A DNA stretch of 64,000 nt from Rhizobium sp. FY34 (lineage in GTDB: Bacteria; Pseudomonadota; Alphaproteobacteria; Rhizobiales; Rhizobiaceae), in NCBI RefSeq assembly GCF_005222845.1, contig NZ_STFZ01000008.1:1-64000 (forward strand). The letters run 5' to 3'. Position numbers and translations under genes: made by a program. Below are positions 27,859-37,015 of this stretch, piece after piece; the stretch's first letter is position 1, and each line of letters opens with the position of its first letter. The notes under the pieces are model-generated. The model worked only from the letters and a program-made list of their open reading frames with translations. It ran no database searches and was not told the origin of the DNA.

Positions 27859-27890
27859 TATAAAATATTGACGTGCGCGTAAACGTCAAT
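27859..27890 (-). promoter_or_regulatory. Candidate MerR-type promoter/operator of the fad cluster
   Basis: ATTGACGT (27867-27874) and ACGTCAAT (27883-27890) form a perfect 8-bp dyad with an 8-bp spacer. On the minus strand TTGACG (27884-27889) can be the -35 and TTTATA (27859-27864) the -10, 19 bp apart, the long spacing typical of MerR-family promoters. It resembles LiuR-type sites known for acyl-CoA and branched-chain catabolism in proteobacteria (recalled, not searched). Confidence 0.5.
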
Positions 27891-27985
27891 CCGACAAAAA
27901 ACCGCAGGCAATGGAATCTTTGCGTGTAGAATTTTCGCATCAGTTGCAGGGGTGACCGCTGATCGGGCGAAAAGAATGGACGATG

Positions 27986-28001
27986 TTAACACGGTATTAA
28001 C
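27986..28001 (+). promoter_or_regulatory. CtrA binding site upstream of podJ
   Basis: TTAACACGGTATTAAC is a perfect match to the CtrA consensus TTAA-N7-TTAAC. It lies about 200 bp before the podJ start in the gap between podJ and the divergent fad cluster. Confidence 0.7.
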
Positions 28002-28203
28002 TACGTTTCGCGAAATGATGACACCAGCCGTCGTGCGTCGTGCGTCGGCTTCACTGACCGTGAGGAAGCAGACCTAACGTCAGACCAGTTCCGAGCACGT
28101 TTCGAGACCTAGGTTGTGACGATGCATGCACCCTCCGCACGGAACTGATCAGTGGTTGACTTCAGGGCCAGAACTCCCAGGACGTGTGCGAAGCGAGCAA
28201 GAT

Positions 28204-31200
28204 ATGAACGGATCACGCCTAACTTCTCATCCTCGTGGAGAAAACTCTTCGCTTGATGCGCTCAACCGCACGATCGAAGGGCTGGAAGCCCGCATCGCCG
28301 GTCTGCTGAAGACATCCGGCCGTGGCACAGGCGCGACCGGCCCATCGGTCGCGGCCAGCGCCAGTGCCAGTGCCAGCGAGCCGTATCGGGCGCCTCCAGA
28401 AAACCCGCGCTCGCCCCGTATCGACATCGATATGCTGAACGAGATCCGCCAGCGCCAGCGCATTCTGGATGCCAGCCGCGACCGTGAAGGCCGCCGTGAA
28501 CGGGGCCCGAAAGCCGGGCACGCCGCGGCACGCCAGCCGGATCTCCCCGCACCTGCGCCGGCTGCCCGCCCGCAGCCCACAGCCGAGGCACCGCCGCGCG
28601 CCAATAGCCGGCCGCTTGCCAATACGGACATTAAGGCCAATACCGACATTCAGGACATGGCCCAGGCGCTGCACAGCCTGCGCCGGGAGCTGAAACAGGA
28701 TATTTCCGACAGCATTGCCCGCGAAATGTCCACCTTGCGCGGCGACGTGCAGGCCCTGCGCCACTCTTCGGCCGATACCTATTTCGGCGACGACCTGCGC
28801 GAGGATCTGGGCCGGCTTGCGCATGGCGTCGATGTTCTGAGCCAGAGGACGCCATCGGGCGCGCTTGAACTGCGCGGCGAACTGGAAGACCTGCGCCGGC
28901 TGATCGATGGCCTGGCCACGGAACAATCCGTACAGCGCATGGAAAGCCGCTGGACCGCACTGGAAGACCGCATCGAGGATATCGATACCGGTTCCATCCA
29001 GAAGGAACTGATCGCGCTGGCCTATCGCATCGATGGCATCAAGGCGGAACTGGGCACCATGGCCGACAGCCCCGCCATTCGCGCCCTGGAAGACAAGGTG
29101 CTGATGATGGCAACGGCGATGGAGGAACTCATCGCCCGCCCGAACGAGACACAGACCTTCAACGACCAGTTCTCGCAGCTGGACGAGCGCCTGGACGAGA
29201 TCAGCCGGGCCGTTGCCATTTCCCGCAGCCCGCGCGCCGATGCCGAGGAACAGGCCATGCTGCGCCGCATGGAAGAGCGCCTGGCGCTTCTGGCCGACCG
29301 GATGGACAGCCTGGCCCATGTGCAGGATGCCCAGCGCCTGGAAGACCGGCTGGACGAACTGGCCGAGACGATGAAGCACGGCCCGCAGGGTGATCTCACC
29401 GGCTATATTTCCGACCTGTCGCGCAAGATCGATGCGCTGGCGCTGGAACAGACAAGCGACGGACTGGCAGACCGGCTGGACGACCTGACGCGCCGGATCG
29501 ACGATATGGGCCGGCATTCCGACCTGCAGGACGAGGCCGGACTTGAACGACTGGAAGTGCGTCTGGATGCGATTGCCGCGCGCCTGGACGAGGCGACAAG
29601 CGGGCCGGTTGGCGACAACCAGGCTATCATCAACCTTGAAAAACAGATTGCCCATCTGTCGAGCCTGCTCAGCGAGCCGCAGCATGAAGGGGCAGCACTG
29701 GTTACCCATTTCGATGAGCGCATGTCGGCGCTGGAAGGCTATATGGCCACCAGCGACGAATATATTCTGGAAGCCGCCCGGCAGGCCGCCGAAACCGTGA
29801 TCGAAGCCTATGCGCGCAACGGCACGGCAAGTGCCGCCTCGCCCGGCGATACGGCTGCCATCATCGGGCTTGCCGAAGACCTGCGCCATCTGGAGCAGCT
29901 GGCGCGCAGCTCTGAAGAGCGCACGCACCAGACCTTCGAGGCCCTGCACCGCACGCTGGTACAGATTGCCAGCCGGCTGGACACGATGGAAGACAGGCTT
30001 GCGGCACCGCCAAGCTCGCTGATGAACCATGCGGTGATCGAGCGCAACCAGGCGGCTTTGCGCAAGCAGGACATCGCGCGCGAACCGGCGCATCTGGACC
30101 AGGCGTTTCTGGAGCCGGCCAAGCGCGACCGGGCTGTGGCCTCTGATGAGATCCGCCCGCCTTTTGCCGCGGCCCCCATTGCTGGCCCCACCGAGGAGAA
30201 GCGCGCTGCCGAACGCAGCGTGCTGGCCCGCACGACCGATGACCTGATGAATGACGCCGCCAGCGGCATCGACCTTTCAGACGTTTCGCAACCCGATGAA
30301 GCGGCAGAACCCGTTGCATCCAGGACCGGCCTTCTGGCCGGACTGACGAAACGACTGATGCCGGGCAAGACAGGCACGAAGGCCAAGGCGACCAAGCCCG
30401 CAGCATCGACAAAGGCAGAGCAGAAGAAGCAAAAGCGCGCAGTGATCGATCCGGCGCCGTCGCTCGATCCCGGCGATCTTGCCGATGGCCACGAGAATGA
30501 TCTTCTGGAACCGGGTTCCGGCACGCCGGACCTGCGCAAGATTCTGGAGCGCGTGCGGGCCACACAGGCCGCCAGCGGCTCCACGCCTGCCATGGATGGC
30601 GAGCGGATCGACTACATAGCCGCCGCCCGCCGCGCCGCAACCGCTGCGGCCCAGGAAACCGACCCGATGCAGGTGGCCGCCAAGCCGAAGCAGCAGCGTA
30701 TCAAGGCCAAGGTCGATGCCGGTGGCCTGAAGGGCTTGCTCGCCCGCCATCGCCGTCCGATCCTAATGGCCGTTGGTGCCATTCTTCTGGCCCTGATGGC
30801 CATGCCGCTGGTGAGCACGCTGACACGCAGCGAGAAGGCACCGACACCGACGGTGGCGATCACAAGCGAGCAGACGAGCCAGAGCCAGCCCGCAGCCATG
30901 ACGCCGCCGGCCAGAAACGATGCAGCGCAAGTGCAGGCATCCTCTGCCCAGCAGGCGCACGCAAACCTGATGGCACCGGCACAGGATGTGCAAACCCTGC
31001 AACAACCCGGACAGCCGGCGGATGCGACCGTGACGGCAGCGCCGCTTGGCGCACCCCAGACGGATGCCACCGTGGCTCCGGCTGCCGCCGCGGCCACACC
31101 ACGGATCACAGTGCCTGAGACCATCGGGCCGAAATCGCTGGCCGATGCCGCCGCCAATGGCGATCCGCAGGCGCTGTTTGAGATCGGCGCCCGCTTTACC

Positions 31201-31974
31201 GAAGGCCGCAACGGCGTTGCAACCGACCTGCCGGAAGCCGCCCGCTGGTATGCCATGGCCGCCGAGCAGGGCTTTGCACCGGCGCAATATCGCCTGGGCA
31301 GCCTTTACGAGAAAGGCACCGGCATCGGGCGGGACATCAAGAAAGCCATGGCGCTCTACGAGCAGGCGGCTGCCGCCGGCAATGCCAGCTCCATGCACAA
31401 CCTGGCTGTGCTTTACGCCTCCGGCGCCGCCGGCGCCGCCAATTACAAGGCGGCTGTGGACTGGTTCACCAAGGCGGCCAATCTGGGCATAGTAGACAGC
31501 CAGTTCAACCTGGCCATTCTGCATGCGCGCGGCAATGGCACGCCGCAGAACCTGGAAGAATCCTATAAGTGGTTCGCCATCGCGGCCAAGGGCGGCGACA
31601 AGGATGCCGGCCAGAAGCGCGACGAAGTGGCCAATGCGCTGAAGCCCGAACGCCTGGAGGCGGCCCGGATCGCCGTCGATATGTGGAAGCCGCAAGCTGT
31701 CAACGAGCGCAGCAACAGCGTGAGCGTGCCGGACGAGTGGGTTGGCAAGGGCGTTACGACAGCTTCGGTGGACATGGAAAAGGCCATTCGCAACATCCAG
31801 GCGATCCTCAACCGCAATGGCTATGATGCCGGCCAGGCGGATGGCATGATGGGCAAGAAGACGGTGACGGCCATCAAGTCCTTCCAGCGGGCCAATGGTC
31901 TGGCCGAGGACGGCACGATTTCCGAACCGCTGGTGCGCAAGCTGCTGGAAAAGAACGAGACGAAGGGCGCCTGA
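28204..31974 (+). CDS. podJ: PodJ-type polarity/localization factor (coiled coil, TM, Sel1 repeats, peptidoglycan-binding domain)
   Basis: A 1,256-residue protein. Residues 10-700 or so are charged, heptad-rich coiled coil with repeated L-DRLDEL/RLD patterns. A disordered Lys/Ala stretch follows, then one membrane segment (ILMAVGAILLALMAMPLV, near 865), a periplasmic Pro/Ala/Gln linker, at least four Sel1-type repeats (ARWYAMAAEQGFAPAQYRLG, KAMALYEQAAAAGNASSMHN, AVDWFTKAANLG, SYKWFAIAAKGG), and a C-terminal peptidoglycan-binding-1 domain. This order matches PodJ, which organises the pole in Caulobacter and Agrobacterium. Start ATG 28204 chosen as the first before the conserved coiled coil; its ribosome binding site is weak, and ATG 28126 is in frame. 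Confidence 0.85.
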   Translation: MNGSRLTSHPRGENSSLDALNRTIEGLEARIAGLLKTSGRGTGATGPSVAASASASASEPYRAPPENPRSPRIDIDMLNEIRQRQRILDASRDREGRRERGPKAGHAAARQPDLPAPAPAARPQPTAEAPPRANSRPLANTDIKANTDIQDMAQALHSLRRELKQDISDSIAREMSTLRGDVQALRHSSADTYFGDDLREDLGRLAHGVDVLSQRTPSGALELRGELEDLRRLIDGLATEQSVQRMESRWTALEDRIEDIDTGSIQKELIALAYRIDGIKAELGTMADSPAIRALEDKVLMMATAMEELIARPNETQTFNDQFSQLDERLDEISRAVAISRSPRADAEEQAMLRRMEERLALLADRMDSLAHVQDAQRLEDRLDELAETMKHGPQGDLTGYISDLSRKIDALALEQTSDGLADRLDDLTRRIDDMGRHSDLQDEAGLERLEVRLDAIAARLDEATSGPVGDNQAIINLEKQIAHLSSLLSEPQHEGAALVTHFDERMSALEGYMATSDEYILEAARQAAETVIEAYARNGTASAASPGDTAAIIGLAEDLRHLEQLARSSEERTHQTFEALHRTLVQIASRLDTMEDRLAAPPSSLMNHAVIERNQAALRKQDIAREPAHLDQAFLEPAKRDRAVASDEIRPPFAAAPIAGPTEEKRAAERSVLARTTDDLMNDAASGIDLSDVSQPDEAAEPVASRTGLLAGLTKRLMPGKTGTKAKATKPAASTKAEQKKQKRAVIDPAPSLDPGDLADGHENDLLEPGSGTPDLRKILERVRATQAASGSTPAMDGERIDYIAAARRAATAAAQETDPMQVAAKPKQQRIKAKVDAGGLKGLLARHRRPILMAVGAILLALMAMPLVSTLTRSEKAPTPTVAITSEQTSQSQPAAMTPPARNDAAQVQASSAQQAHANLMAPAQDVQTLQQPGQPADATVTAAPLGAPQTDATVAPAAAAATPRITVPETIGPKSLADAAANGDPQALFEIGARFTEGRNGVATDLPEAARWYAMAAEQGFAPAQYRLGSLYEKGTGIGRDIKKAMALYEQAAAAGNASSMHNLAVLYASGAAGAANYKAAVDWFTKAANLGIVDSQFNLAILHARGNGTPQNLEESYKWFAIAAKGGDKDAGQKRDEVANALKPERLEAARIAVDMWKPQAVNERSNSVSVPDEWVGKGVTTASVDMEKAIRNIQAILNRNGYDAGQADGMMGKKTVTAIKSFQRANGLAEDGTISEPLVRKLLEKNETKGA

Positions 31975-32179
31975 GCGCGCTCTTCATCATGCCGTTTAGA
32001 AATAAGGCACTGTAAAGCGCTTATGAATTGACTCCATGCCCGCAGCCGTCGCATGACGGGTATCGGCATTGCGCGGTTTTCCGCCTGCGCCGCTGAAAAT
32101 TCAGAACGCCGCAACGGGCGGTTTCCCCCATCGCGCTACCGCCCGGGACGGCGAAGCTTTTGCTGATCGTGAGGCGCCC

Positions 32180-33109
32180 GTGACTGTCTATCTGCCGATT
32201 GCAGAACTGTCGGTGAACATCTTCGTGATCCTGGGCATGGGCGCAGCCGTGGGCTTTCTCTCGGGCATGTTCGGGGTGGGCGGCGGCTTCCTCATCACGC
32301 CGCTTTTGATCTTCTACAACATCCCGCCCGTGGTGGCGGTCGCAACCGGCGCCAACCAGGTGGTGGCCTCGTCCATTTCCGGCGCCATCACCCATTTCCG
32401 GCGCGGCACGCTGGATATGAAGCTGGGCTCCGTGCTGCTGATGGGCGGCCTTGCAGGGGCCACGCTTGGTGTGTGGATCTTCTCCTGGCTGAGAAGGCTT
32501 GGACAGCTCGACCTGATCATCTCGCTGCTCTATGTGGTCTTTCTCGGCACGATCGGCAGCCTGATGCTGGCGGAAAGCCTGCGTGCCATGCGCCGCGCCG
32601 CACGCAACGAAAAACTGCCACTGAAGCGGCCCGGCCAGCACAATTGGGTGCATCGCCTGCCCCTGAAGATGCGCTTCAAGAAATCCAAGATCTATCTCTC
32701 GGCCATTCCGGTGGTGGCGCTCGGCTTTGGCATCGGCATCCTCACCTCGGTGATGGGGGTTGGCGGCGGCTTCATCATGGTGCCGGCGATGATCTATCTG
32801 CTGCGCATTCCGACCAATGTCGTGGTGGGCACCTCGCTGTTCCAGATCATTTTCGTCACCGCCTATACGACCATGGTGCAGGCAGCGACCAATTATTCCG
32901 TCGATATCGTGCTTGCCACCATCCTGATGGTGGCCGGCGTGATCGGCGCGCAATATGGCGTGCGCGTCGGCCAGAAGCTGCGCGGCGAACAGCTGCGAGC
33001 GCTGCTCGGCCTTCTGGTTCTGGCCGTGGGCCTCAGACTTGCCGTGGATCTCGTGCTCACACCCGCCGACATCTATTCGATTTCCGTCGGAGGCTTTGGC
33101 AGCCCATGA
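32180..33109 (+). CDS. Sulfite exporter TauE/SafE family membrane protein
   Basis: A 309-residue membrane protein with two related halves, each starting with a glycine-rich motif: FLSGMFGVGGGFLITPLLIF and ILTSVMGVGGGFIMVPAMIY. TauE/SafE proteins export organosulfur compounds or sulfite, but substrate is rarely known. I chose GTG 32180, behind GAGG and directly before the first membrane region; the frame opens at 32069. The stop overlaps the next start as ATGA, so the pair is translationally coupled. Confidence 0.87.
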   Translation: MTVYLPIAELSVNIFVILGMGAAVGFLSGMFGVGGGFLITPLLIFYNIPPVVAVATGANQVVASSISGAITHFRRGTLDMKLGSVLLMGGLAGATLGVWIFSWLRRLGQLDLIISLLYVVFLGTIGSLMLAESLRAMRRAARNEKLPLKRPGQHNWVHRLPLKMRFKKSKIYLSAIPVVALGFGIGILTSVMGVGGGFIMVPAMIYLLRIPTNVVVGTSLFQIIFVTAYTTMVQAATNYSVDIVLATILMVAGVIGAQYGVRVGQKLRGEQLRALLGLLVLAVGLRLAVDLVLTPADIYSISVGGFGSP

Positions 33110-33912
33110 CGCGTTTCCTGTCTGCCGCACTCACTCTTTTCGCAGCGCTGGCCTTTGCCGCGCCCGCACCTGCCCAGCTTCTGACAGGCGAAACGCCGAC
33201 GATCCGCGAGGGGCTGGAAATCGGCACGTCCACCAGCGAAATCGCCATCACCTCGGATTTTCGCGGCGCAGATCTGACGATCTTCGGGGCGCTGACCAAT
33301 GCCGACGAACTGTTTCTGGCCATCGGCCAATATGATGTCGTGGTGACGCTGGAAGGCCCGCGCGATTTTGCCACCGTGCGGCGCAAGGAACGTGTCTTCG
33401 GCATCTGGATGAACACGCGCTCCATGACATTCGAGCAGGTGCCGGAATCCTATTCGATTGCCAGCACCCGCCATCTCGACGATATTCAGCGCGCATCGGC
33501 TCTCAATTCCATTCCTGTCGGCATTGACCACCTGACGCTGTCGCCGACCGGCTTTGTCGGCAATGCCTCGCTGCTCGCCGATTTTCGCGAGGCCTATCGC
33601 CGGCTGAAGCTGACCAATGGGCTATACCAGCGCGACACGACGGGCGTGCGCTTTGTCAGCCCCAGCCTGTTTCGCGCCACGGTGCGCCTGCCGGCCAATG
33701 TGCCGGACGGCATTCATATGGTGCATGCCTATCTGTTCAAGAGCGGCGAGATGATCATGCAGAAGGACCTACCGCTGCGGGTGGTCAAGACCGGCCTGGA
33801 ACAGGCGATCACCGATGCCGCGCACGAAAAGCCGATCGCCTATGGCCTGTTCTGCGTGCTGATTGCGGTGCTGACCGGCTGGGGAGCCAGCGTGATCTTC
33901 CGCAAGGAATAG
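33106..33912 (+). CDS. TIGR02186 family exported protein
   Basis: A 268-residue protein with a Sec signal peptide (FLSAALTLFAALAFAAPAPA) and a C-terminal membrane segment (GLFCVLIAVLTGWGASVIF), so it is probably anchored with its bulk in the periplasm. It matches the TIGR02186 family, conserved in alphaproteobacteria next to TauE/SafE genes (EIGTSTSEIAITSDFRGADL, PSLFRATVRLPANVPDGIH). A role with the exporter is inferred from the ATGA overlap; the molecular function is unknown. Confidence 0.87.
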   Translation: MTRFLSAALTLFAALAFAAPAPAQLLTGETPTIREGLEIGTSTSEIAITSDFRGADLTIFGALTNADELFLAIGQYDVVVTLEGPRDFATVRRKERVFGIWMNTRSMTFEQVPESYSIASTRHLDDIQRASALNSIPVGIDHLTLSPTGFVGNASLLADFREAYRRLKLTNGLYQRDTTGVRFVSPSLFRATVRLPANVPDGIHMVHAYLFKSGEMIMQKDLPLRVVKTGLEQAITDAAHEKPIAYGLFCVLIAVLTGWGASVIFRKE

Positions 33913-34113
33913 CACAAGGGTAGGCCAGGGACGGGGCTGTCTGCACCGGGAATGGCGGGAAGAGACTTGGATGGATGGCCAATTTTGACCACAAACCTGT
34001 CGCACACAGGTGTTGTAATATCATTACGCCAACCCTCGGGACAGAGTGCTCCCGGTCGTAGGTGCCATGCCCCTTCGAACGCGGCTTGCCGCCCTTTCCC
34101 TTCTGGAACGCCC

Positions 34114-35403
34114 ATGGTTTTGAAACCCATCCTCTTCGCAAGCCTCATGGCTGCGGCCACTTTCAGCGCGGCAGGCGCTGCCACGCTGACCCCCGACAAA
34201 TATGTGGCCGTGATGCGCCACGGGGTGCGCCCGCAAACCAACAGTGAGGACCTGTTGCATTATTCCACGCAAGCATGGCCCGTATGGGACACAGCAGACG
34301 GCATGCTGACCGCGCATGGCGCACAGGCCGCCGGAAAGCTGGGCGCCTGGGAGGTTTCCATGCTGCGCGACAAGGGGCTTGTGCCGCAAAGCGGCTGCCC
34401 GGCACCGGGCGATGTGTTCGGCTGGGCGAACGGCTCGGTCAAGCGTACCATCGATACCGGCAATACCGTGCTGTCTGCCATGTTCCCCGGCTGCGGGCTT
34501 TCCGTCGGCTTCAACAAGACCGCTGACGTGGATGTGCTCTATGCCGCCTCGGATGCAGCACTCGGAGCCATCGACGTGGAGACGGCAAAGGCCGCGATCC
34601 TGGATGCGGCGGGCGGCAGTTTCGACACCATGAAGGCGAAGGCCCAGCCTCTGCTGAAAGAGCTTGATGCGGTACTGGGCTGCGAGACAAGCGCCTGCTC
34701 GATGGTCGAGCGGCCCTGGACGATGGAGGTCAAGGAACCGAAGAACGGCAAGCCGGCCAGCGTTTCCGTCAAGGGCCCGCTGACCGAGGCTGCCGCCGTG
34801 GCGCAGGTGTTCCTGCTGCAATATGCCAATGATTTTCCGATGAACGAGGTTGCCTTCGGCAAGCTGGACGGGGCGCAGGATATCATCCGCCTGTCGGCAC
34901 TGCGCCAGATGAAATACGATATCAGCAACCGCGTGCCCTATGTTGCACGGCGCGATGCCTCCAATTTCCTCAACCAGATCCTGCTGGCTGTGGCCAAAGA
35001 CCCGAGCGATGCGACGGTGTCCGACGGGCCGCCCAATGCCAGGTTCCTGCTGTTCATGGCCAGCGACACGCAGCAGGCCGAAGTGGCAGCCATGCTGGGC
35101 CTGCATTGGCATCTGCCGCCCTATGTGGATGACGAAACGCCGCCGACGGGCGCTCTGAGCTTCGAGCGGCTGCATGATGCGAGCGGCCGAGCCTATGTGC
35201 GGCTTGGCTTTACCGCGCCGACACTTGACCAGATCCGCAATGCCTCGGTGATCGATGCCGCTTCGCCACCGGTGCAAGCATCGGTTTCTATCCCCGGCTG
35301 CGAGACCGAGACGGTGGAGGGCGCCTGCCCGCTCGACCGCTTCCTGACGATTGCCCGTGCTTCGCTCGACATGAGCGCGGTGGGCGAACAGAGCTATCGG
35401 TGA
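34114..35403 (+). CDS. Histidine acid phosphatase family protein, altered HD motif
   Basis: A 429-residue periplasmic protein with a signal peptide (ILFASLMAAATFSAAGAA). The N-terminal catalytic motif MRHGVRPQT places the phospho-accepting His at H36, as in AppA/phytase-type enzymes, and Cys pairs typical of exported phosphatases are present. The second motif, HDT in AppA, reads FMASDTQQAEVAAMLGLHW here: Asp is kept but the preceding His is Ser. Likely a phosphomonoesterase releasing phosphate from organic esters, but activity is uncertain. Start ATG 34114 begins the signal peptide. No adjacent partner gene. Confidence 0.8.
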   Translation: MVLKPILFASLMAAATFSAAGAATLTPDKYVAVMRHGVRPQTNSEDLLHYSTQAWPVWDTADGMLTAHGAQAAGKLGAWEVSMLRDKGLVPQSGCPAPGDVFGWANGSVKRTIDTGNTVLSAMFPGCGLSVGFNKTADVDVLYAASDAALGAIDVETAKAAILDAAGGSFDTMKAKAQPLLKELDAVLGCETSACSMVERPWTMEVKEPKNGKPASVSVKGPLTEAAAVAQVFLLQYANDFPMNEVAFGKLDGAQDIIRLSALRQMKYDISNRVPYVARRDASNFLNQILLAVAKDPSDATVSDGPPNARFLLFMASDTQQAEVAAMLGLHWHLPPYVDDETPPTGALSFERLHDASGRAYVRLGFTAPTLDQIRNASVIDAASPPVQASVSIPGCETETVEGACPLDRFLTIARASLDMSAVGEQSYR

Positions 35404-35418
35404 TCGCGCAGATTGGTA

Positions 35419-35901
35419 TCAGGCGACATGCTTTGGCCGGCCGGGGCGACGCGGCCGGTAATGGGCATGCATCAGAAGCGGATCGCGCTGGCTGGCGCGC
35501 AAGAGCATCTTGACGGCAGTGCTGATGGGCGCGCCGCTGCGATAATTGTTCCAGCTGCGCAGACTGACGCCGAGGAAATCGGCGGCCTCGTTGTTGGAAA
35601 GTCCGGTCGTCTCCTGCCAGGCCTTCAGATCGCTCAGACCAAAATCACGCTGATCCTCGGCAATCTGGCGCAGATGAAAGGCGTCTATGGCGAGATCATC
35701 GCCGTCCCAGGCAAGGGTGGCGCCAAAATCCTCCGCATATGCGCTGGACCAGACGGCAGGTGAGGCAAGAGCCGCAAGAAGCCCGCCGCCGGTGGCGATC
35801 CAGCCGATAAGATTGACGGTGGATGCCGTGCCATCCGCCCATTCGATCGAAACAAGCGGATAGGCCAAGGCCGTCACCTGTCTGATACGTGGCATATCCA
35901 T
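35419..35901 (-). CDS. DUF2442 plus helix-turn-helix protein
   Basis: A 160-residue protein with an N-terminal DUF2442 domain (PRIRQVTALAYPLVSIEWADG) and a C-terminal helix-turn-helix (GLSNNEAADFLGVSLRSWNNYR) like XRE-type DNA-binding segments. I chose ATG 35901, just after the stop of the DUF4160 gene; the frame opens at 35961, which would overlap that gene by 47 nt. DUF4160/DUF2442 pairs recur in bacteria in a toxin-antitoxin-like arrangement, with this member the likely DNA-binding partner. Function inferred only. Confidence 0.7.
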   Translation of the reverse strand: MDMPRIRQVTALAYPLVSIEWADGTASTVNLIGWIATGGGLLAALASPAVWSSAYAEDFGATLAWDGDDLAIDAFHLRQIAEDQRDFGLSDLKAWQETTGLSNNEAADFLGVSLRSWNNYRSGAPISTAVKMLLRASQRDPLLMHAHYRPRRPGRPKHVA

Positions 35902-35914
35902 GCTCTGACCTGTT

Positions 35915-36157
35915 TCACGCAATGGGAAAACGCGGGTTGGTTCTGTTCCACTCATCGGCAATCAACCTTTGGTTCGCCCTTGCCCAATTCATGGCCGTTT
36001 CTTCCGCCTTGCGCGACAGGCTTCCCCGCAGCACCGACAGGGTTGCAATGTCCACCAAAGCATCGGCATCCGGCGTGATGACATGAAAATGCGGCGGCAG
36101 ATGGTCATTGGCATAGACCCGGATGATCAGGTTGCCGATCTGCACCAGCCTGCCCAT
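35915..36157 (-). CDS. DUF4160 domain protein
   Basis: An 80-residue protein with the DUF4160 signature YANDHLPPHFHVITPDADA near its N-terminus. The AAGGAG site 8 nt before ATG 36157 supports the start. It is the upstream member of a two-gene unit with the DUF2442/HTH gene. It has no known biochemical activity. Confidence 0.8.
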   Translation of the reverse strand: MGRLVQIGNLIIRVYANDHLPPHFHVITPDADALVDIATLSVLRGSLSRKAEETAMNWARANQRLIADEWNRTNPRFPIA

Positions 36158-36172
36158 GCCTTTTACTCCTTA

Positions 36173-36201
36173 AATATAGTGCAAATTATGCATCATGTAA
36201 A
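36173..36201 (-). promoter_or_regulatory. Promoter with palindromic operator for the DUF4160/DUF2442 pair
   Basis: On the minus strand TTTACA (36196-36201) and TATATT (36173-36178) are 17 bp apart. The spacer holds the palindrome TGCATAATTTGCA (36180-36192). This would suit autoregulation by the HTH protein. The -10 lies only about 16 nt before the start codon, so the leader would be very short. Confidence 0.45.
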
Positions 36202-36237
36202 TGCCATGCAGACGGATAGACCCGGCTTCGGTTGACC

Positions 36238-36966
36238 CTACCCGATCAGGCTATCGAAGCGCACGGAATAGATGCGGTCGCGGCCGAGCAGATGGGCGAT
36301 CAGGGCGGCACGGTCAAACAGGCCGTGCATGGCCTTATGCTTCAAGTCCAGACCGCCGGTCAGAACCCCGAAGGCGGGCATGACCAGCCGTGTGCCATCG
36401 GTGGCAAAGCAAGGGCGCCGGACATATTTGCCGCGCCGGCCAACGGTGGCGGACGGGTGCAGATGGCCGGCCACCTCGCCCTTGCCGGCGACCAGGCTCG
36501 GCTCATGGCGAAAGACGAGGCCGCCATGCACAAGCTCGTCGGCGCTCTGGCCGGGCAGGCCGGTTGTTCCATCGGGATCATGATTGCCGTTGATCCAGAT
36601 CCAGTCACGACCGCGCGCCAGTTCACCGATCATGGTGCGGAAGCTATCCGGCATAAGTTGCGAGCCGCGTCGGTCATGAAAATTATCGCCGAGCGAGATC
36701 ACCGTCTTTGGATCATAGCGGGCAATGACGGCGGTTAAGATGTTGAGCGTTGCCAGCGTATCATAGGGCGGCAGCATCATGCCGCGCCTGGCAAAGGCTG
36801 CACCCTTTTCCAGATGCAGATCGGAGACGACAAGAATACCGTGATCCGGCAGATAGAGCCCGCCCAGCGGATCGCACAGGGCTGCCACGCCATTGATGGC
36901 GATCTCGGCGCCGGTAAACGGGCTGATCATCTCGGATGGGGCATAGGCCAGTCGCGGATTCATCAT
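36238..36966 (-). CDS. pdeM: Ligase-associated DNA damage response endonuclease PdeM
   Basis: A 242-residue calcineurin-like metallophosphoesterase. Metal-binding motifs are VVSDLHLEKG, ISLGDNFHD, INGNHDPD and AGHLHPS. The PdeM family is found with a Lhr-type helicase and an ATP-dependent DNA ligase in a proposed DNA repair module. Start is the MM pair at 36966/36963; the frame extends to 37104 through a repeat. The helicase gene lies upstream on the same strand, 244 bp away. Confidence 0.88.
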   Translation of the reverse strand: MMNPRLAYAPSEMISPFTGAEIAINGVAALCDPLGGLYLPDHGILVVSDLHLEKGAAFARRGMMLPPYDTLATLNILTAVIARYDPKTVISLGDNFHDRRGSQLMPDSFRTMIGELARGRDWIWINGNHDPDGTTGLPGQSADELVHGGLVFRHEPSLVAGKGEVAGHLHPSATVGRRGKYVRRPCFATDGTRLVMPAFGVLTGGLDLKHKAMHGLFDRAALIAHLLGRDRIYSVRFDSLIG

Positions 36967-37015
36967 CGTCGTCTTCTGTGGCAAGGCGTGCCTGCCGTTT
37001 CCTTTGTATCGATTG

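Noticed and set aside
25667..27871. A 734-codon open frame on the + strand
   Set aside because: Antisense to the acyl-CoA dehydrogenase gene and reads through the palindromic repeats; not coding.
28219..30093. A 624-codon open frame on the - strand
   Set aside because: Shadow of the repetitive coiled-coil region of podJ on the other strand.
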